Positions 52,920 to 62,798 of a stretch of 64,000 nucleotides of DNA are shown piece after piece; position 1 is the stretch's first letter, and every line of letters starts with the position of its first letter. The position numbers and the translations under genes are program-made. Origin of the DNA: Bacteroidota bacterium (GTDB taxonomy: Bacteria > Bacteroidota > Bacteroidia > Chitinophagales > Chitinophagaceae); contig JAFDXK010000001.1 in NCBI GenBank assembly GCA_018267965.1, positions 558,001 to 622,000 on the forward strand, in the 5' to 3' direction. The notes under the pieces are model-generated. The model was not told where the DNA came from. It saw only the letters and a program-made list of their open reading frames with translations, and searched no databases.

Positions 52920-53510
52920 ATGCTACCTGAAGAGTTGTTACTGTTAACAAGTCAGGGCGATAAAAACGCCTTCAGGCAGTTGTATGAGATGTTCAACAGC
53001 AGGGTATATAATACTTGCTTATATTATTTGCAGCATGTGCCCGACGCCGAAGAAATAACTCAGGATGTATTTATAGAGGTCTATCATTCTTCTGCTAAAT
53101 TCAGGGGCGGTTCCAGTGTATCTACATGGATATACAGAGTAACTGTCAATAAGTGCCTTGATAAGTTAAGGTATAATAACAGGCAAAAACGCTTTGCTTT
53201 TGTATCAAGCATTTTTAATAGAGATACGGGGGCTTTACAACATGATAAACCTGATTTTAACCATCCCGGCATATCATTAGAAAATAAAGAGAAAGCAGGT
53301 ATCGTGTTAAATGCCATCAGGCAGTTGCCTGAAAATCAGCAAACGGCATTTATACTCAAACAGGTGGAGGGGGTTTCGCAAAAGGAGATATCAGCTATTA
53401 TGGATTTGAGTGAAAAGGCTGTTGAGTCATTGTTGCAAAGGGCAAAAGCGAACCTCAGAAAAATATTAGGAGATTTTTACAATCAAAACGAAGGATTAGA
53501 TAATAACTGA
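52920..53510 (+). CDS. ECF-type RNA polymerase sigma factor
   Basis: A 196-residue sigma-70 family factor. Region 2 (about 16-85): FRQLYEMFNSRVYNTCLYYLQHVPDAEEITQDVFIEVY and STWIYRVTVNKCLDKLR. Region 4 (about 125-180): LPENQQTAFILKQVEGVSQKEISAIMDLSEKAVESLLQRAKANLRK. It directs transcription of an unknown regulon. ATG 52920 matches the normal family N terminus; a GTG at 52869 would add 17 residues. It leads a three-gene operon with a putative anti-sigma factor and a Spy-like protein. Confidence 0.93.
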   Translation: MLPEELLLLTSQGDKNAFRQLYEMFNSRVYNTCLYYLQHVPDAEEITQDVFIEVYHSSAKFRGGSSVSTWIYRVTVNKCLDKLRYNNRQKRFAFVSSIFNRDTGALQHDKPDFNHPGISLENKEKAGIVLNAIRQLPENQQTAFILKQVEGVSQKEISAIMDLSEKAVESLLQRAKANLRKILGDFYNQNEGLDNN

Positions 53511-53527
53511 CGTCATAACATTGTCAT

Positions 53528-53836
53528 ATGGATAATAACAGTAAAAACAGGTGGGTTGATGAGGCTCTGGATAGCATAAATAATGCATACAGGGCAATGC
53601 CAGATGATGCCTTATTCAATAAAATAGAACAAAGGCTTAATGTTCCTTTTACGAAAAAGAAGGTAATACCTTTGCGAATAGTTTCTGCAGCTGCTGCCTG
53701 TATTATTGTATTGATAATGACAAATATTTATACTATATATATACAGAAAGGCTCTAATGTAGGTAGGGACGGAGCTCAATCTGTAGCAGCTTACTATGAT
53801 ATTAATAACACTGCAAACGAAATAATGGGGCTATGA
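53528..53836 (+). CDS. Short single-helix protein, putative anti-sigma factor
   Basis: A 102-residue protein with a cytoplasmic N terminus (about 1-50) that starts WVDEALDSINNAYRAMPDDALFNKIEQRL, one transmembrane helix (about 56-75, IVSAAAACIIVLIMTNIYTIY) and a short periplasmic tail. The topology and the position 17 bases after an ECF sigma gene suggest an anti-sigma factor, but there is no zinc motif or recognisable anti-sigma domain. Overlaps the next gene by 4 bases. Confidence 0.65.
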   Translation: MDNNSKNRWVDEALDSINNAYRAMPDDALFNKIEQRLNVPFTKKKVIPLRIVSAAAACIIVLIMTNIYTIYIQKGSNVGRDGAQSVAAYYDINNTANEIMGL

Positions 53837-54306
53837 GCAAGGATGGTTTTTATAAAGTAGTTGTTATTGCATTGTTGCTGCTGAATATTGGTACTCTTGG
53901 GTATTTGTGGCAATCGGGTAAACAGGGAGAAGAAAGACGCCATGGTGGTCCGGGACCTGCTCCCTTTATCATTGAAAAGCTACAATTAGACGATTCGCAA
54001 AAAGCGCAATTCGAAAAGTTAAGAGATGCACATCATGAGCGCACAGAACAATTGAGGCATGAAAGCGCACAATTGCATGATGCCTTATTCAGTATGCTGA
54101 AGAACGATGTTATTGATAGTGCGGCTGTTGACAGCCTGAATAAATTGATATTGGTTAACGTGCAACAGAAGGAAGCACTTAATTTCAATCACTTTAAAGA
54201 ACTCAAATCGATATTGAAACCTGAACAGTATAAATTATATGACGAGTTTATTGAGCAGATAGCTCGTCAGTTTGCGCCGCCGCCACCTCCGGGCAGAAGG
54301 CCATAG
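53833..54306 (+). CDS. Spy/CpxP-like periplasmic protein
   Basis: A 157-residue membrane-anchored protein. An N-terminal helix (FYKVVVIALLLLNIGTLGYLW) is followed by a Gly/Pro/His-rich linker (RRHGGPGPAPFI) and a helical domain with LTXXQ-like repeats: LQLDDSQKAQFEKLRDAHHERTEQLRHE and LKSILKPEQYKLYDEFI. It ends APPPPPGRRP. This fits the Spy/CpxP/periplasmic heavy-metal-sensor group, which bind unfolded proteins or metals. With the sigma and anti-sigma genes it suggests an envelope-stress module. Confidence 0.75.
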   Translation: MSKDGFYKVVVIALLLLNIGTLGYLWQSGKQGEERRHGGPGPAPFIIEKLQLDDSQKAQFEKLRDAHHERTEQLRHESAQLHDALFSMLKNDVIDSAAVDSLNKLILVNVQQKEALNFNHFKELKSILKPEQYKLYDEFIEQIARQFAPPPPPGRRP

Positions 54307-54366
54307 TTGCTTTACATCAATCTTAACACAATTTATCGTACATTGTATTCAATAAAATAATGAACA

Positions 54367-55125
54367 ATGGAAGATAGGAACACCCCCATCAATTTTTCTG
54401 ATTATACTGTTGTAGACAGTAACACCATCGGAACAAAGTCAATTGCCAAAAATTTCATGGCAAACGTATTTCTATGGATGTTTGCAGCATTGGCTATTTC
54501 AGCAGCGTGTGCATATTGGTTTGCCACTACACCATCACTCTTATTGTCGCTTATTGATGCTGCAACAGGTAAGTTGAACATGTTAGGATGGATAGTGATG
54601 ATAGCGCCTTTAGGTTTTGTATTAACCATGTCTTTTGCCTTTAATAGGTTGTCGGCTGCTTTATTGACAGCATTCTTTATTGCTTATGCAGCAGTGACAG
54701 GCATCAGCTTGAGTTTTATATTATTGGCTTATACCTCCGGTTCTGTCATAGGCTGTTTTGCTGCAGCATCTGCGATGTTCGGTATCATGGCTGTATTGGG
54801 ATATACGACGGATAAAGACCTTACATCTTTTGGACGTTTAATGATTATGGGATTGATTGGTATAGTGATAGCATCACTTATTAACTGGTTCATAGGCAGC
54901 GAACGTATGGATTATATCATTAGTATCATTGGTGTAGCCGTATTTACCGGTCTTACTGCTTATGACGTTCAAAAGTTGAAACGCATTGGTGCAGGTATTG
55001 AGTTTGATGGCGTTGCAGCTACGCAAACACGTAAATTGGCCGTAATGGGTGCATTGAACCTTTACTTAGACTTCATCAACCTGTTTTTGATGTTGCTGCG
55101 TTTATTTGGAGGCAAAAGGAATTAA
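54367..55125 (+). CDS. Bax inhibitor-1/YccA family protein
   Basis: A 252-residue inner-membrane protein with seven hydrophobic helices. Family features include IAKNFMANVFLWMFAALAISAACAYW at the start, YAAVTGISLSFILL in the middle and GLTAYDVQKLKRIGAG with the conserved acidic pore residue, ending GALNLYLDFINLFLMLLRLFGGKRN. Homologues leak calcium or interact with FtsH; neither can be shown here. Confidence 0.92.
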   Translation: MEDRNTPINFSDYTVVDSNTIGTKSIAKNFMANVFLWMFAALAISAACAYWFATTPSLLLSLIDAATGKLNMLGWIVMIAPLGFVLTMSFAFNRLSAALLTAFFIAYAAVTGISLSFILLAYTSGSVIGCFAAASAMFGIMAVLGYTTDKDLTSFGRLMIMGLIGIVIASLINWFIGSERMDYIISIIGVAVFTGLTAYDVQKLKRIGAGIEFDGVAATQTRKLAVMGALNLYLDFINLFLMLLRLFGGKRN

Positions 55126-55150
55126 AATCAAGTATAACCAATTGAAATAA

Positions 55151-55180
55151 TTAAGGGGAGTATTTACTCCCCTTAATTAT
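55151..55180. terminator. Bidirectional terminator, Bax-inhibitor gene and lepA
   Basis: A 12-bp perfect inverted repeat (55151-55162/55165-55176) between convergent genes, with T and A runs on either side. Confidence 0.85.
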
Positions 55181-55196
55181 TGTTATCAATATCAGA

Positions 55197-56993
55197 TTAT
55201 TCATCCAGCTTCAACACGGCAAGGAAAGCTTCCTGTGGAATATCTACACTACCTATCTGGCGCATACGTTTCTTACCTTCTTTCTGTTTTTCAAGAAGTT
55301 TACGTTTACGGCTGATGTCACCACCATAACATTTGGCGGTAACATCTTTACGCATCGCAGATATGGTTTCACGGGCAATGATTTTAGCACCCACTGCAGC
55401 CTGTATAGCAATCATAAATTGCTGGCGAGGCAATAACTCTTTCAACTTAGCACAAAGCTTACGACCGAAATCCTGAGCACGGCTACGATGTATCAGAGCA
55501 CTTAAAGCATCCACTTTATCGCCATTTAGCAGTATGTCCATCTTAATGATATCACTCTCACGATAATCAAGTGGGTGATAATCGAAAGATGCATAACCGC
55601 GTGTAGATGATTTCAATTTATCGTAGAAGTCAAATACTATCTCTGCAAGAGGCATTTCAAATATCAGCTCAACACGGGTGGGAGTGAGGTAGTGTTGGTT
55701 GATCAACAAACCACGCTTACCCAAGCACAGGCTCATAATGTTACCTATGTAATCAGGTAGCGTAATGATTTGTGCACGTATAAATGGTTCTTCAATCCTG
55801 TCTGTCCTGCTCGGGTCAGGCATTTCTGAAGGGTTATTTACAATGATGGCTTTTTCAGGTTCGCGGGTAGTATATGCTTTAAAGCTAACGTTCGGTACAG
55901 TAGTGATAACCGTTTGGTTGAACTCGCGTTCCAGGCGTTCCTGGATAATTTCCATGTGCAGCATTCCTAAGAATCCGCAACGAAAACCGAAACCGAGTGC
56001 TTGTGATGTTTCAGGTTCGAATGTCAGAGAGGCATCATTCAATTGCAGTTTTTCCATGCAATCGCGCAGCTCTTCAAAGTCATCTGTTTCTACAGGGAAG
56101 ATACCGGCAAATACCATTGGTTTCACCTCTTCGAAACCTTTTACAGCTTCTGTTGTAGGGTTTATTGTTGTGGTGATGGTGTCGCCTACTTTTACATCTT
56201 TAGCATTCTTGATGCCTGTAATGATATAACCTACATCGCCTGTTTTTACCTCTTGTCTTGGCTCCAATCCTAAACGCAATACACCTACTTCATCTGCAAA
56301 ATAGTCATTACCTGTATGTACAAACTTTACTTTCTCACCTTTTTTGATGCTGCCGTTCAATACACGGTAGTATGCAATGATACCACGGAATGAGTTGAAC
56401 ACACTATCAAAAATTAATGCCTGTAATGGCGCATCCGGGTTTCCTTCCGGTGCAGGTATACGTTCGATAATAGCTGTCATGATATCTTCGATGCCAATAC
56501 CGCTTTTGCCACTGGCTAAAATAATATCTTCAGGCTTGCAACCAATAAGGTCAACAATCTGGTCAGTTACCTCAGGTATCATAGCACCTTCCATGTCTAT
56601 CTTGTTGATGACAGGAATGATCTCAAGGTCATTTTCTAAAGCAAGGTAAAGGTTAGATATAGTTTGCGCTTGAATACCTTGAGAAGCATCAACCAATAAT
56701 AGCGCACCTTCGCAAGCCGCAAGTGCACGAGATACTTCGTATGAAAAGTCAACGTGTCCGGGAGTATCTATGAGGTTCAGGGCATATTTCTGTCCTTTAA
56801 ATTCATAATCCATCTGGATGGCATGGCTCTTGATGGTAATACCTTTCTCACGTTCCAGATCCATGTCGTCTAATACCTGCGCCTGCATATCCCTTTCAGA
56901 TATGGTTTTGGTATGTTCCAACAGCCTGTCTGCCAAGGTACTCTTACCGTGGTCAATGTGAGCTATAATGCAAAAATTCCTAATATTTTTCAT
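55197..56993 (-). CDS. lepA: Elongation factor 4 (LepA)
   Basis: A 598-residue translational GTPase that acts on ribosomes in initiation or back-translocation. G1 is [17 protein letters not shown]3 is [13 protein letters not shown] and G4 is [14 protein letters not shown]-like domains follow. The LepA-specific C-terminal domain has [49 protein letters not shown]. Full length. A TACATTTG promoter element lies upstream on the minus strand. Confidence 0.97.
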   Translation of the reverse strand: MKNIRNFCIIAHIDHGKSTLADRLLEHTKTISERDMQAQVLDDMDLEREKGITIKSHAIQMDYEFKGQKYALNLIDTPGHVDFSYEVSRALAACEGALLLVDASQGIQAQTISNLYLALENDLEIIPVINKIDMEGAMIPEVTDQIVDLIGCKPEDIILASGKSGIGIEDIMTAIIERIPAPEGNPDAPLQALIFDSVFNSFRGIIAYYRVLNGSIKKGEKVKFVHTGNDYFADEVGVLRLGLEPRQEVKTGDVGYIITGIKNAKDVKVGDTITTTINPTTEAVKGFEEVKPMVFAGIFPVETDDFEELRDCMEKLQLNDASLTFEPETSQALGFGFRCGFLGMLHMEIIQERLEREFNQTVITTVPNVSFKAYTTREPEKAIIVNNPSEMPDPSRTDRIEEPFIRAQIITLPDYIGNIMSLCLGKRGLLINQHYLTPTRVELIFEMPLAEIVFDFYDKLKSSTRGYASFDYHPLDYRESDIIKMDILLNGDKVDALSALIHRSRAQDFGRKLCAKLKELLPRQQFMIAIQAAVGAKIIARETISAMRKDVTAKCYGGDISRKRKLLEKQKEGKKRMRQIGSVDIPQEAFLAVLKLDE

Positions 56994-57012
56994 GCCTTCC
57001 GAAAACGAGGTG

Positions 57013-57020
57013 CAAATGTA
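57013..57020 (-). promoter_or_regulatory. Promoter -7 element of lepA
   Basis: On the minus strand the bases read TACATTTG, matching TAnnTTTG, 19 bases before the lepA ATG. Confidence 0.6.
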
Positions 57021-57186
57021 CGCAATAGATGGCAGATAAATTGATTTGAATTCAGATAGTTTCTTAACGATTCCTTACCATAAGTTTTGCATTTCCTTGT
57101 GTCAATCCAGCTATGTATTGAGGTAATTTTATAAGACTTAGTGCAGAAAGTAAAAAAGACATTTTTAATCATTAAAATCAATTTTT

Positions 57187-57489
57187 ATGACTGGTACCAC
57201 AAAATTTTTACTTGGGCTCACAGCCGGAACAGTAGTAGCTCTGTTGGTAGCACCTAAAAAGGGTGAAGAACTAAGAAACGATATTTCTGACAGGGCAACG
57301 AAGTTGAAGAACCAACTCGGAAAACTTATTGGCAGATCAAATGGTAAGCTGGAGGATTTTAAAACCTACATCAATAAACATGTAGATGAACTCTCTGACG
57401 ATGTGAAACGAAAAATTATTGAACTGATTGATAAATCAGACTTGTCTGAAAATGCAAAGAAACGTTTTACAGAAGCAATACCATACTAG
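57187..57489 (+). CDS. YtxH domain protein
   Basis: A 100-residue small protein. One N-terminal hydrophobic segment with the YtxH motif (TKFLLGLTAGTVVALLVAPKKGEELR) is followed by an amphipathic, highly charged helical region (DDVKRKIIELIDKSDLSENAKKRF). The family is associated with general stress responses in Bacillus; a role here is inferred. Own terminator downstream. Confidence 0.87.
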   Translation: MTGTTKFLLGLTAGTVVALLVAPKKGEELRNDISDRATKLKNQLGKLIGRSNGKLEDFKTYINKHVDELSDDVKRKIIELIDKSDLSENAKKRFTEAIPY

Positions 57490-57492
57490 AAA

Positions 57493-57523
57493 AATAAAGC
57501 CCGTAACAACGGGCTTTATTTTT
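57493..57523. terminator. Bidirectional terminator, YtxH and phaB
   Basis: A 12-bp perfect stem (57493-57504/57509-57520), loop AACA, followed by TTT; it lies between convergent genes. Confidence 0.85.
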
Positions 57524-57528
57524 GAATA

Positions 57529-58275
57529 TTAATACACATGCTGCCCGCCATTAATGGCGTAGTTGGCACCTGTAATAAAGCTGGTGTCTTTTGATGCAAG
57601 AAAAGATACAAGATGTGCTATCTCATCTGTGCCACCCATGCGCCCTACAGGTATCTCTGCAATGATTTTATTACGATGTTCTTCAGGTACAGCCATTACC
57701 ATATCTGTAGCTATGTACCCCGGTGAGATGGTGTTGACCGTAATACCTTTCTTAGCTACTTCCATAGCCAGTGTTTTGGTAAAGCCATGCATGCCTGCTT
57801 TAGCTGCAGAATAATTGGCTTGTCCGAATTGTCCGCGCTGACCGTTAACGGATGAGATGTTTATGATGCGCCCATAGTTGCGGTCCATCATTTGGTTGAT
57901 GACATTACGAGTGCAGTTAAAAACACTGTAAAGATTTGTCTTCATTACCGCATCCCAATTCTCTACAGTCATTTTCTTGAATTGTCCATCGCGTGTTATA
58001 CCTGCATTATTTACCAGCACATCTATTTGTCCTATCTCGTTTTCTATATGCTCTATCATGTCTTTCACTGCATCGAAATCGCAAACATCTGCCTTATACA
58101 TATCCATCTCATAACCTTCGGCTTTCATTTTCTCCTGCCATTTTAGGGCCTTTTCTTTGTTGTTGTAATTAGCTACAACGTGAAAACCATCATTCGCTAA
58201 ACGTTTGCAAATGGCGGTACCAAGCCCACCAGTGCCACCTGTTACCAGCGCTACATACTTCTTATTAGTATCCAT
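57529..58275 (-). CDS. phaB: Acetoacetyl-CoA reductase
   Basis: A 248-residue SDR. TGGTGGLGTAICKRL, NNAGITRDGQFKKM and the long block NISSVNGQRGQFGQANYSAAKAG (active-site Ser, Tyr, Lys) are close to PhaB rather than FabG, especially GQFGQ-NYS-AKAG and TVNTISPGYIATDM. PhaB reduces acetoacetyl-CoA to (R)-3-hydroxybutyryl-CoA for PHB. Together with the PhaE-like and MaoC genes at 19 kb this supports a PHA pathway. FabG-like activity is the alternative. Confidence 0.88.
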   Translation of the reverse strand: MDTNKKYVALVTGGTGGLGTAICKRLANDGFHVVANYNNKEKALKWQEKMKAEGYEMDMYKADVCDFDAVKDMIEHIENEIGQIDVLVNNAGITRDGQFKKMTVENWDAVMKTNLYSVFNCTRNVINQMMDRNYGRIINISSVNGQRGQFGQANYSAAKAGMHGFTKTLAMEVAKKGITVNTISPGYIATDMVMAVPEEHRNKIIAEIPVGRMGGTDEIAHLVSFLASKDTSFITGANYAINGGQHVY

Positions 58276-58360
58276 ACGACAAAAAGATTTTGAGGTTTAC
58301 CAATTATATTTATAACAATATAACTGATAAACCTCAGTAAGTCAATATGTTTATCGAAAC

Positions 58361-58939
58361 TTAATTCTGTTGTGGTAGGGTAGTATTCACGCCTTCTTCT
58401 GTAACGGTAGGAGGGGCTGGCTCCATGGCAACTGCTACTATTGGTAACTCTTCTGTTATGAGTACTGATTTTTGCAATAGAACATTCGCTGTAGCTACAA
58501 CACCTTCTTCCCGACCTATAAAACTCAGATGTTCTGTGGTAGTAGCTTTGATAGATACATCATCAATAGTCAAACCAACTATAGCAGCTATCGCAACCTG
58601 CATTTGCTCTACGTAAGGTTTGATCTTGGGTGCTTGCAAGAGTAGGGTGCTGTCTATATTTACTAATTGATATCCCTTTCTTTTGATAAGCTCATAACAT
58701 TCTTTGAGAAGAATCTTACTGTCAATGCCTTTGTATTTATTCTCTGTATCAGGAAAATGCTTGCCTATATCACCCAACGCCAGTGCTCCAAGCATAGCAT
58801 CGCAAATCGCATGTAACAATACATCAGCATCAGAATGCCCAACTGCACCTTTAGTGTGTGGAATTAATATACCACCCAGCCACAGCTCGCGGCCTTCTGC
58901 CAATTGATGGAAATCTATGCCTTGTCCTATACGATACAT
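58361..58939 (-). CDS. ispF: 2-C-methyl-D-erythritol 2,4-cyclodiphosphate synthase with C-terminal tail
   Basis: A 192-residue enzyme of the MEP isoprenoid pathway. Zinc ligands and substrate residues are in RIGQGIDFHQLAEGRELWLGG, GHSDADVLLHAICDAMLGAL and GDIGKHFPDTE, and the C-terminal block is VSIKATTTEHLSFIGREEGVVATANVLL. Ordinary IspF ends near 160 residues; here about 30 more residues form a Pro/Thr/Glu-rich tail (VAMEPAPPTVTEEGVN). It starts one base after the hutU stop codon, so the genes are translationally linked. Confidence 0.94.
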   Translation of the reverse strand: MYRIGQGIDFHQLAEGRELWLGGILIPHTKGAVGHSDADVLLHAICDAMLGALALGDIGKHFPDTENKYKGIDSKILLKECYELIKRKGYQLVNIDSTLLLQAPKIKPYVEQMQVAIAAIVGLTIDDVSIKATTTEHLSFIGREEGVVATANVLLQKSVLITEELPIVAVAMEPAPPTVTEEGVNTTLPQQN

Positions 58940-58940
58940 A

Positions 58941-60596
58941 CTACCAAATATCTAAACCGAATTTCTTAGCGTTCTCTTCTGCCAGTTCATAACCCGCATC
59001 AGTATGACGCAATACGCCCATCGCTGGGTCGTTGAATAATACGCGACGGAGGCGTTCTTCAGCATCTTTAGTACCATCTGCTACGATAACCATGCCCGCA
59101 TGCAGTGAATAACCCATACCCACACCGCCACCATGGTGGAATGATACCCAGCTTGCACCACCTGCTGTATTGATAAGCGCATTTAGTATAGGCCAGTCTG
59201 CAACAGCATCGCTGCCATCTTTCATAGCTTCTGTTTCACGGTTAGGTGAAGCGACAGAGCCACAATCCAAGTGGTCGCGACCGATAACGATTGGAGCTTT
59301 TACTTTCCCTGTGCGTACCAGTTCATTGAACAGTAAACCAGCCTTCTCACGTTCGCCCATACCCAGCCAGCAAATGCGTGCCGGTAACCCTTGGAATGCA
59401 ATACGGTCTTTAGCCATTGTGAGCCAACGGTGAAGACCTTTGTTGTCAGGGAATAATTCCATCAACGCTTTGTCTGTTGTATAAATATCCTCAGGGTCAC
59501 CACTCAATGCCACCCAACGGAAAGGACCTTTGCCTTCGCAGAATAAAGGACGTATATAGGCAGGTACAAAGCCCGGGAAGTTGAATGCATCTTTCACACC
59601 ACGTTTATCGTGTGCTTGCCCGCGCAGGTTATTGCCATAATCGAAAGTGATAGCACCACGTTTTTGCAATTCCAGCATCTGGCGTACATGTTTTGCCATT
59701 GTGTCCAGCGAGCGATTGATATATTCATCAGGATTAGCAGTGCGTAAAGCATTTGCTTGCTCTACTGTCAGTCCTTCTGGAAAATAACCAATCAGTTCAT
59801 CGTGTGCAGATGTTTGGTCGGTAAGGGTATCCGGTGTTATGTTTCGGTCAATCAGTCGTTGTAATAAATCAACTACGTTGCAACATACACCTATTGATAT
59901 AGCTTCCTTATTCTCTTTTGCTTTTAACGCCCAGTCAATAGCTTCGTCTATATCATGAGAGTATTTATCCAAATAACGTGTGTCAATACGCTTTTGAATA
60001 CGCCATTCTTCCATCTCAGCAGCAAGGCATACACCTTCGTTCATGGTGATGGCAAGAGGTTGAGCGCCACCCATACCGCCAAGTCCAGCTGTAACATTTA
60101 AGGTACCTTTCAGTGAACCATTATAATGTTGGTTAGCTAGAGACAGATATGTTTCATATGTACCTTGTACAATGCCTTGTGAGCCGATATATATCCAGCT
60201 ACCAGCTGTCATTTGTCCATACATCATCAAGCCTTTGGCTTCCAGTTCACGAAAATGCTCCCATGTAGCCCAACGACCTACCAGGTTTGAGTTGGCTATG
60301 ATTACACGCGGTGCATCTTTGTGTGAACGCAATACACCAACCGGTTTGCCCGATTGAACTAATAGCGTTTCATCTTCATTCAATCCCTTCAGTAATTCCA
60401 GTATCTTATCAAAGCTTTCCCAGTTACGGGCAGCTTTACCAATACCGCCATATACAACCAAATCCTCAGGGCGTTCTGCCACTTCAGGGTCAAGGTTGTT
60501 TTGTATCATACGATACGCCGCTTCACTTACCCAATTCTTACAATTCAGTTGGTTGCCTTTAGGGGCGCGTATTACTCTTTTAGTTGTTGCAGACAT
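58941..60596 (-). CDS. hutU: Urocanate hydratase
   Basis: A 551-residue NAD-dependent urocanase of histidine degradation. Family marks: [58 protein letters not shown] and the active-site [22 protein letters not shown] with Cys, then [20 protein letters not shown]. No other hut genes are in the window. The start at 60596 ([14 protein letters not shown]) is the natural family start. It lies 27 bases downstream of purC. Confidence 0.96.
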   Translation of the reverse strand: MSATTKRVIRAPKGNQLNCKNWVSEAAYRMIQNNLDPEVAERPEDLVVYGGIGKAARNWESFDKILELLKGLNEDETLLVQSGKPVGVLRSHKDAPRVIIANSNLVGRWATWEHFRELEAKGLMMYGQMTAGSWIYIGSQGIVQGTYETYLSLANQHYNGSLKGTLNVTAGLGGMGGAQPLAITMNEGVCLAAEMEEWRIQKRIDTRYLDKYSHDIDEAIDWALKAKENKEAISIGVCCNVVDLLQRLIDRNITPDTLTDQTSAHDELIGYFPEGLTVEQANALRTANPDEYINRSLDTMAKHVRQMLELQKRGAITFDYGNNLRGQAHDKRGVKDAFNFPGFVPAYIRPLFCEGKGPFRWVALSGDPEDIYTTDKALMELFPDNKGLHRWLTMAKDRIAFQGLPARICWLGMGEREKAGLLFNELVRTGKVKAPIVIGRDHLDCGSVASPNRETEAMKDGSDAVADWPILNALINTAGGASWVSFHHGGGVGMGYSLHAGMVIVADGTKDAEERLRRVLFNDPAMGVLRHTDAGYELAEENAKKFGLDIW

Positions 60597-60623
60597 TACG
60601 TCAATCAATTTGTTGAAAATATA

Positions 60624-61550
60624 TTATCCGAGTTTTGCTATTTCTTCTTCAATACGTTTTACCATATCAGCTTCACTTACATCTTCTTTAACGAATTTCT
60701 TAGCTGTTACGTGTTCATACAATTCTATATAGCGGTCAGATATGCCTTTAATTACTTCGTCTGTCATTTCAGGCACTTGTTGTCCGTCTTTGCCCTGGAA
60801 ACCATTTTCCATCAACCATTCGCGAACGAATTCTTTTGACAGTTGTTTTTGTGGTTCACCTTTTGCCTGGCGTTCTTCATAACCTTCGAGGTAGAAATAA
60901 CGTGATGAATCCGGGGTATGTATCTCATCTATCAAATAGATTTTACCACCGATGTTTCCGAATTCATATTTAGTATCTACCAGTATCAGGCCACGGCTTT
61001 TTGCTATTTCCTGCCCACGTGCAAATAATGCCAATGTGTATTTTTCCAGTTGTTCGTATTCGTCTTTTGAAACTAAACCACTGCTGATAATTTCCTCACG
61101 GCTGATGTCTTCATCATGCCCTTCATGTGCTTTAGTGGTAGGTGTTATAATTGGAGTAGGGAAGCGGTCATTTTCTTTCATGCCTTCAGGCAATGGTACA
61201 CCACACAATTCACGTTTGCCGCTTTTATATGTTCTCCATGCATGGCCGGTAAGGAAACCACGTACCACCATTTCAACAGGGTATGTTTCGCATTTGTAAC
61301 CGATGGTTACGTTTGGCAGAGGTACACTTATCATCCAGTTAGGAACGATATCTTTTGTTGCATCCAGAAACTGTGCAGCTATCTGGTTTAGTACTTGTCC
61401 TTTGTACGGTATAGGGCGAGGCAACACAACGTCGAAAGCAGATATACGGTCGCTCACTTGCATTACCATGTACTTATCGGAAATAGTATACACGTCACGC
61501 ACTTTGCCTTTATAAAAATTGGTCTGGTTAGATAATTTCAGAGTTGACAT
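60624..61550 (-). CDS. purC: Phosphoribosylaminoimidazole-succinocarboxamide synthase
   Basis: A 308-residue SAICAR synthase of de novo purine synthesis, of the longer (about 300-residue) type. [33 protein letters not shown] binds [53 protein letters not shown] and [29 protein letters not shown] complete the signature. It is the first gene of purC-hutU-ispF and has a clear promoter. Confidence 0.97.
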   Translation of the reverse strand: MSTLKLSNQTNFYKGKVRDVYTISDKYMVMQVSDRISAFDVVLPRPIPYKGQVLNQIAAQFLDATKDIVPNWMISVPLPNVTIGYKCETYPVEMVVRGFLTGHAWRTYKSGKRELCGVPLPEGMKENDRFPTPIITPTTKAHEGHDEDISREEIISSGLVSKDEYEQLEKYTLALFARGQEIAKSRGLILVDTKYEFGNIGGKIYLIDEIHTPDSSRYFYLEGYEERQAKGEPQKQLSKEFVREWLMENGFQGKDGQQVPEMTDEVIKGISDRYIELYEHVTAKKFVKEDVSEADMVKRIEEEIAKLG

Positions 61551-61595
61551 ATATAAATAATGGTTTTTTAGAGATTTTGTTCATTAATCGGACTG

Positions 61596-61603
61596 CAAAA
61601 GTA
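61596..61603 (-). promoter_or_regulatory. Promoter -7 element of the purC-hutU-ispF operon
   Basis: On the minus strand the bases read TACTTTTG, followed by CAGTCCG. It lies 45 bases before the purC ATG. Confidence 0.65.
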
Positions 61604-61604
61604 A

Positions 61605-61632
61605 AGAAGAAAAGCCTCCCGAAGGAGGCTTT
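61605..61632 (-). terminator. Terminator of the amino-acid dehydrogenase gene
   Basis: A 9-bp perfect stem (61611-61619/61624-61632), then TTTTC on the minus strand. It sits directly upstream of the purC promoter. Confidence 0.85.
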
Positions 61633-61654
61633 GTATTAAAATTAAATCACTTGT

Positions 61655-62728
61655 TTATAATCTTGCTTTCACATTAGCTATATCTGTCAAGCGTTTTTCT
61701 GCAATCTTCATAGCAGCAGCCTGCGCATGTATGTTTTCTGTTTCAGATAGTTTATAAATCTCAAGAGTACGGTCGTAGATTTTTTCTACATTGCCCATAA
61801 CCCTTTCTTTATTATAACCATCCAGTTCTGCACTTACATTTATCAAACCACCTGCGTTTATCAGGAAGTCAGGGGCATAAATGATACCCTTTTGTACCAG
61901 CATTGGGCCATGTACATTTTCATCAGCCAACTGGTTGTTCGCAGCACCTGCTATTATAGGGCATTTCATTTTATTAATACTGTCGGTATTAACGGTAGCA
62001 CCTAACGCACATGGAGCGTAGATGTCCATTTCGAGGTTGAAAATGTCATTACCATCAACTACCTCTACGTTACGATATTTCTCTACTGTTTCCTTTATTT
62101 TGGTATCGTTAATATCGGAGATATATACTTTCGCACCTTCTTCTATCAGGTGTCCTACAAGATACTGGCCCACATGTCCTACGCCTTGAACTAATACTTT
62201 TTTACCTACAAGGCTGTCATTACCCCATACTTTTTTAGCGGATGCTTTCATCCCTACAAATACACCATAAGCTGTGAATGGAGAAGGGTCGCCGCTACCG
62301 CCCATATACTCGGGTACACCTGTTACATGTTGCGTTTCAAGGCGGATATATTCCATATCACGTGCAGATGTGTTCACGTCTTCTGCTGTAATATATTTAC
62401 CATTCAGACTATTAACGAATTTGCCATAACGGCGCCAAAGTCCTTCAGATTTTATTTTTGCAGCATCACCGATGATAACCGCTTTACCACCACCCAGGTT
62501 TAATCCGCTGATAGCAGCTTTGAAGGTCATACCACGGCTCAGGCGCAATGCATCAACTACTGCATCCTGGTGACTGTTATAGTTCCACAAACGGGTACCA
62601 CCTAATGCAGGTCCTAATGTAGTGTTATGAATTGCGATAATAGCATTAAGTCCTGAATGAGGGTCGTGGCAGAAAACTACCTGTTCGTGTCCCATTTGCT
62701 GTACTAAGTCGAAAACCGAAGGCTGCAT
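61655..62728 (-). CDS. Leu/Phe/Val-type amino-acid dehydrogenase
   Basis: A 357-residue NAD-dependent oxidative deaminase (Glu/Leu/Phe/Val dehydrogenase family). The N-terminal catalytic domain has ALGGTRLWNYNSHQDAVVDALRLSRGMTFKAAISGLNLGGGKAVIIGD (catalytic Lys), then TAEDVNTSARDMEYI. The Rossmann domain has VLVQGVGHVGQYLVGHLIEEGAKVYISDIN. Leucine is the most likely substrate; Val or Phe cannot be excluded. Confidence 0.9.
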   Translation of the reverse strand: MQPSVFDLVQQMGHEQVVFCHDPHSGLNAIIAIHNTTLGPALGGTRLWNYNSHQDAVVDALRLSRGMTFKAAISGLNLGGGKAVIIGDAAKIKSEGLWRRYGKFVNSLNGKYITAEDVNTSARDMEYIRLETQHVTGVPEYMGGSGDPSPFTAYGVFVGMKASAKKVWGNDSLVGKKVLVQGVGHVGQYLVGHLIEEGAKVYISDINDTKIKETVEKYRNVEVVDGNDIFNLEMDIYAPCALGATVNTDSINKMKCPIIAGAANNQLADENVHGPMLVQKGIIYAPDFLINAGGLINVSAELDGYNKERVMGNVEKIYDRTLEIYKLSETENIHAQAAAMKIAEKRLTDIANVKARL

Positions 62729-62798
62729 GTATATTAAAAATTAGGGTGCGAAAGTACAAAAACCCCCTAATCTCGCAAAAGATGTTTGATATATTAAT

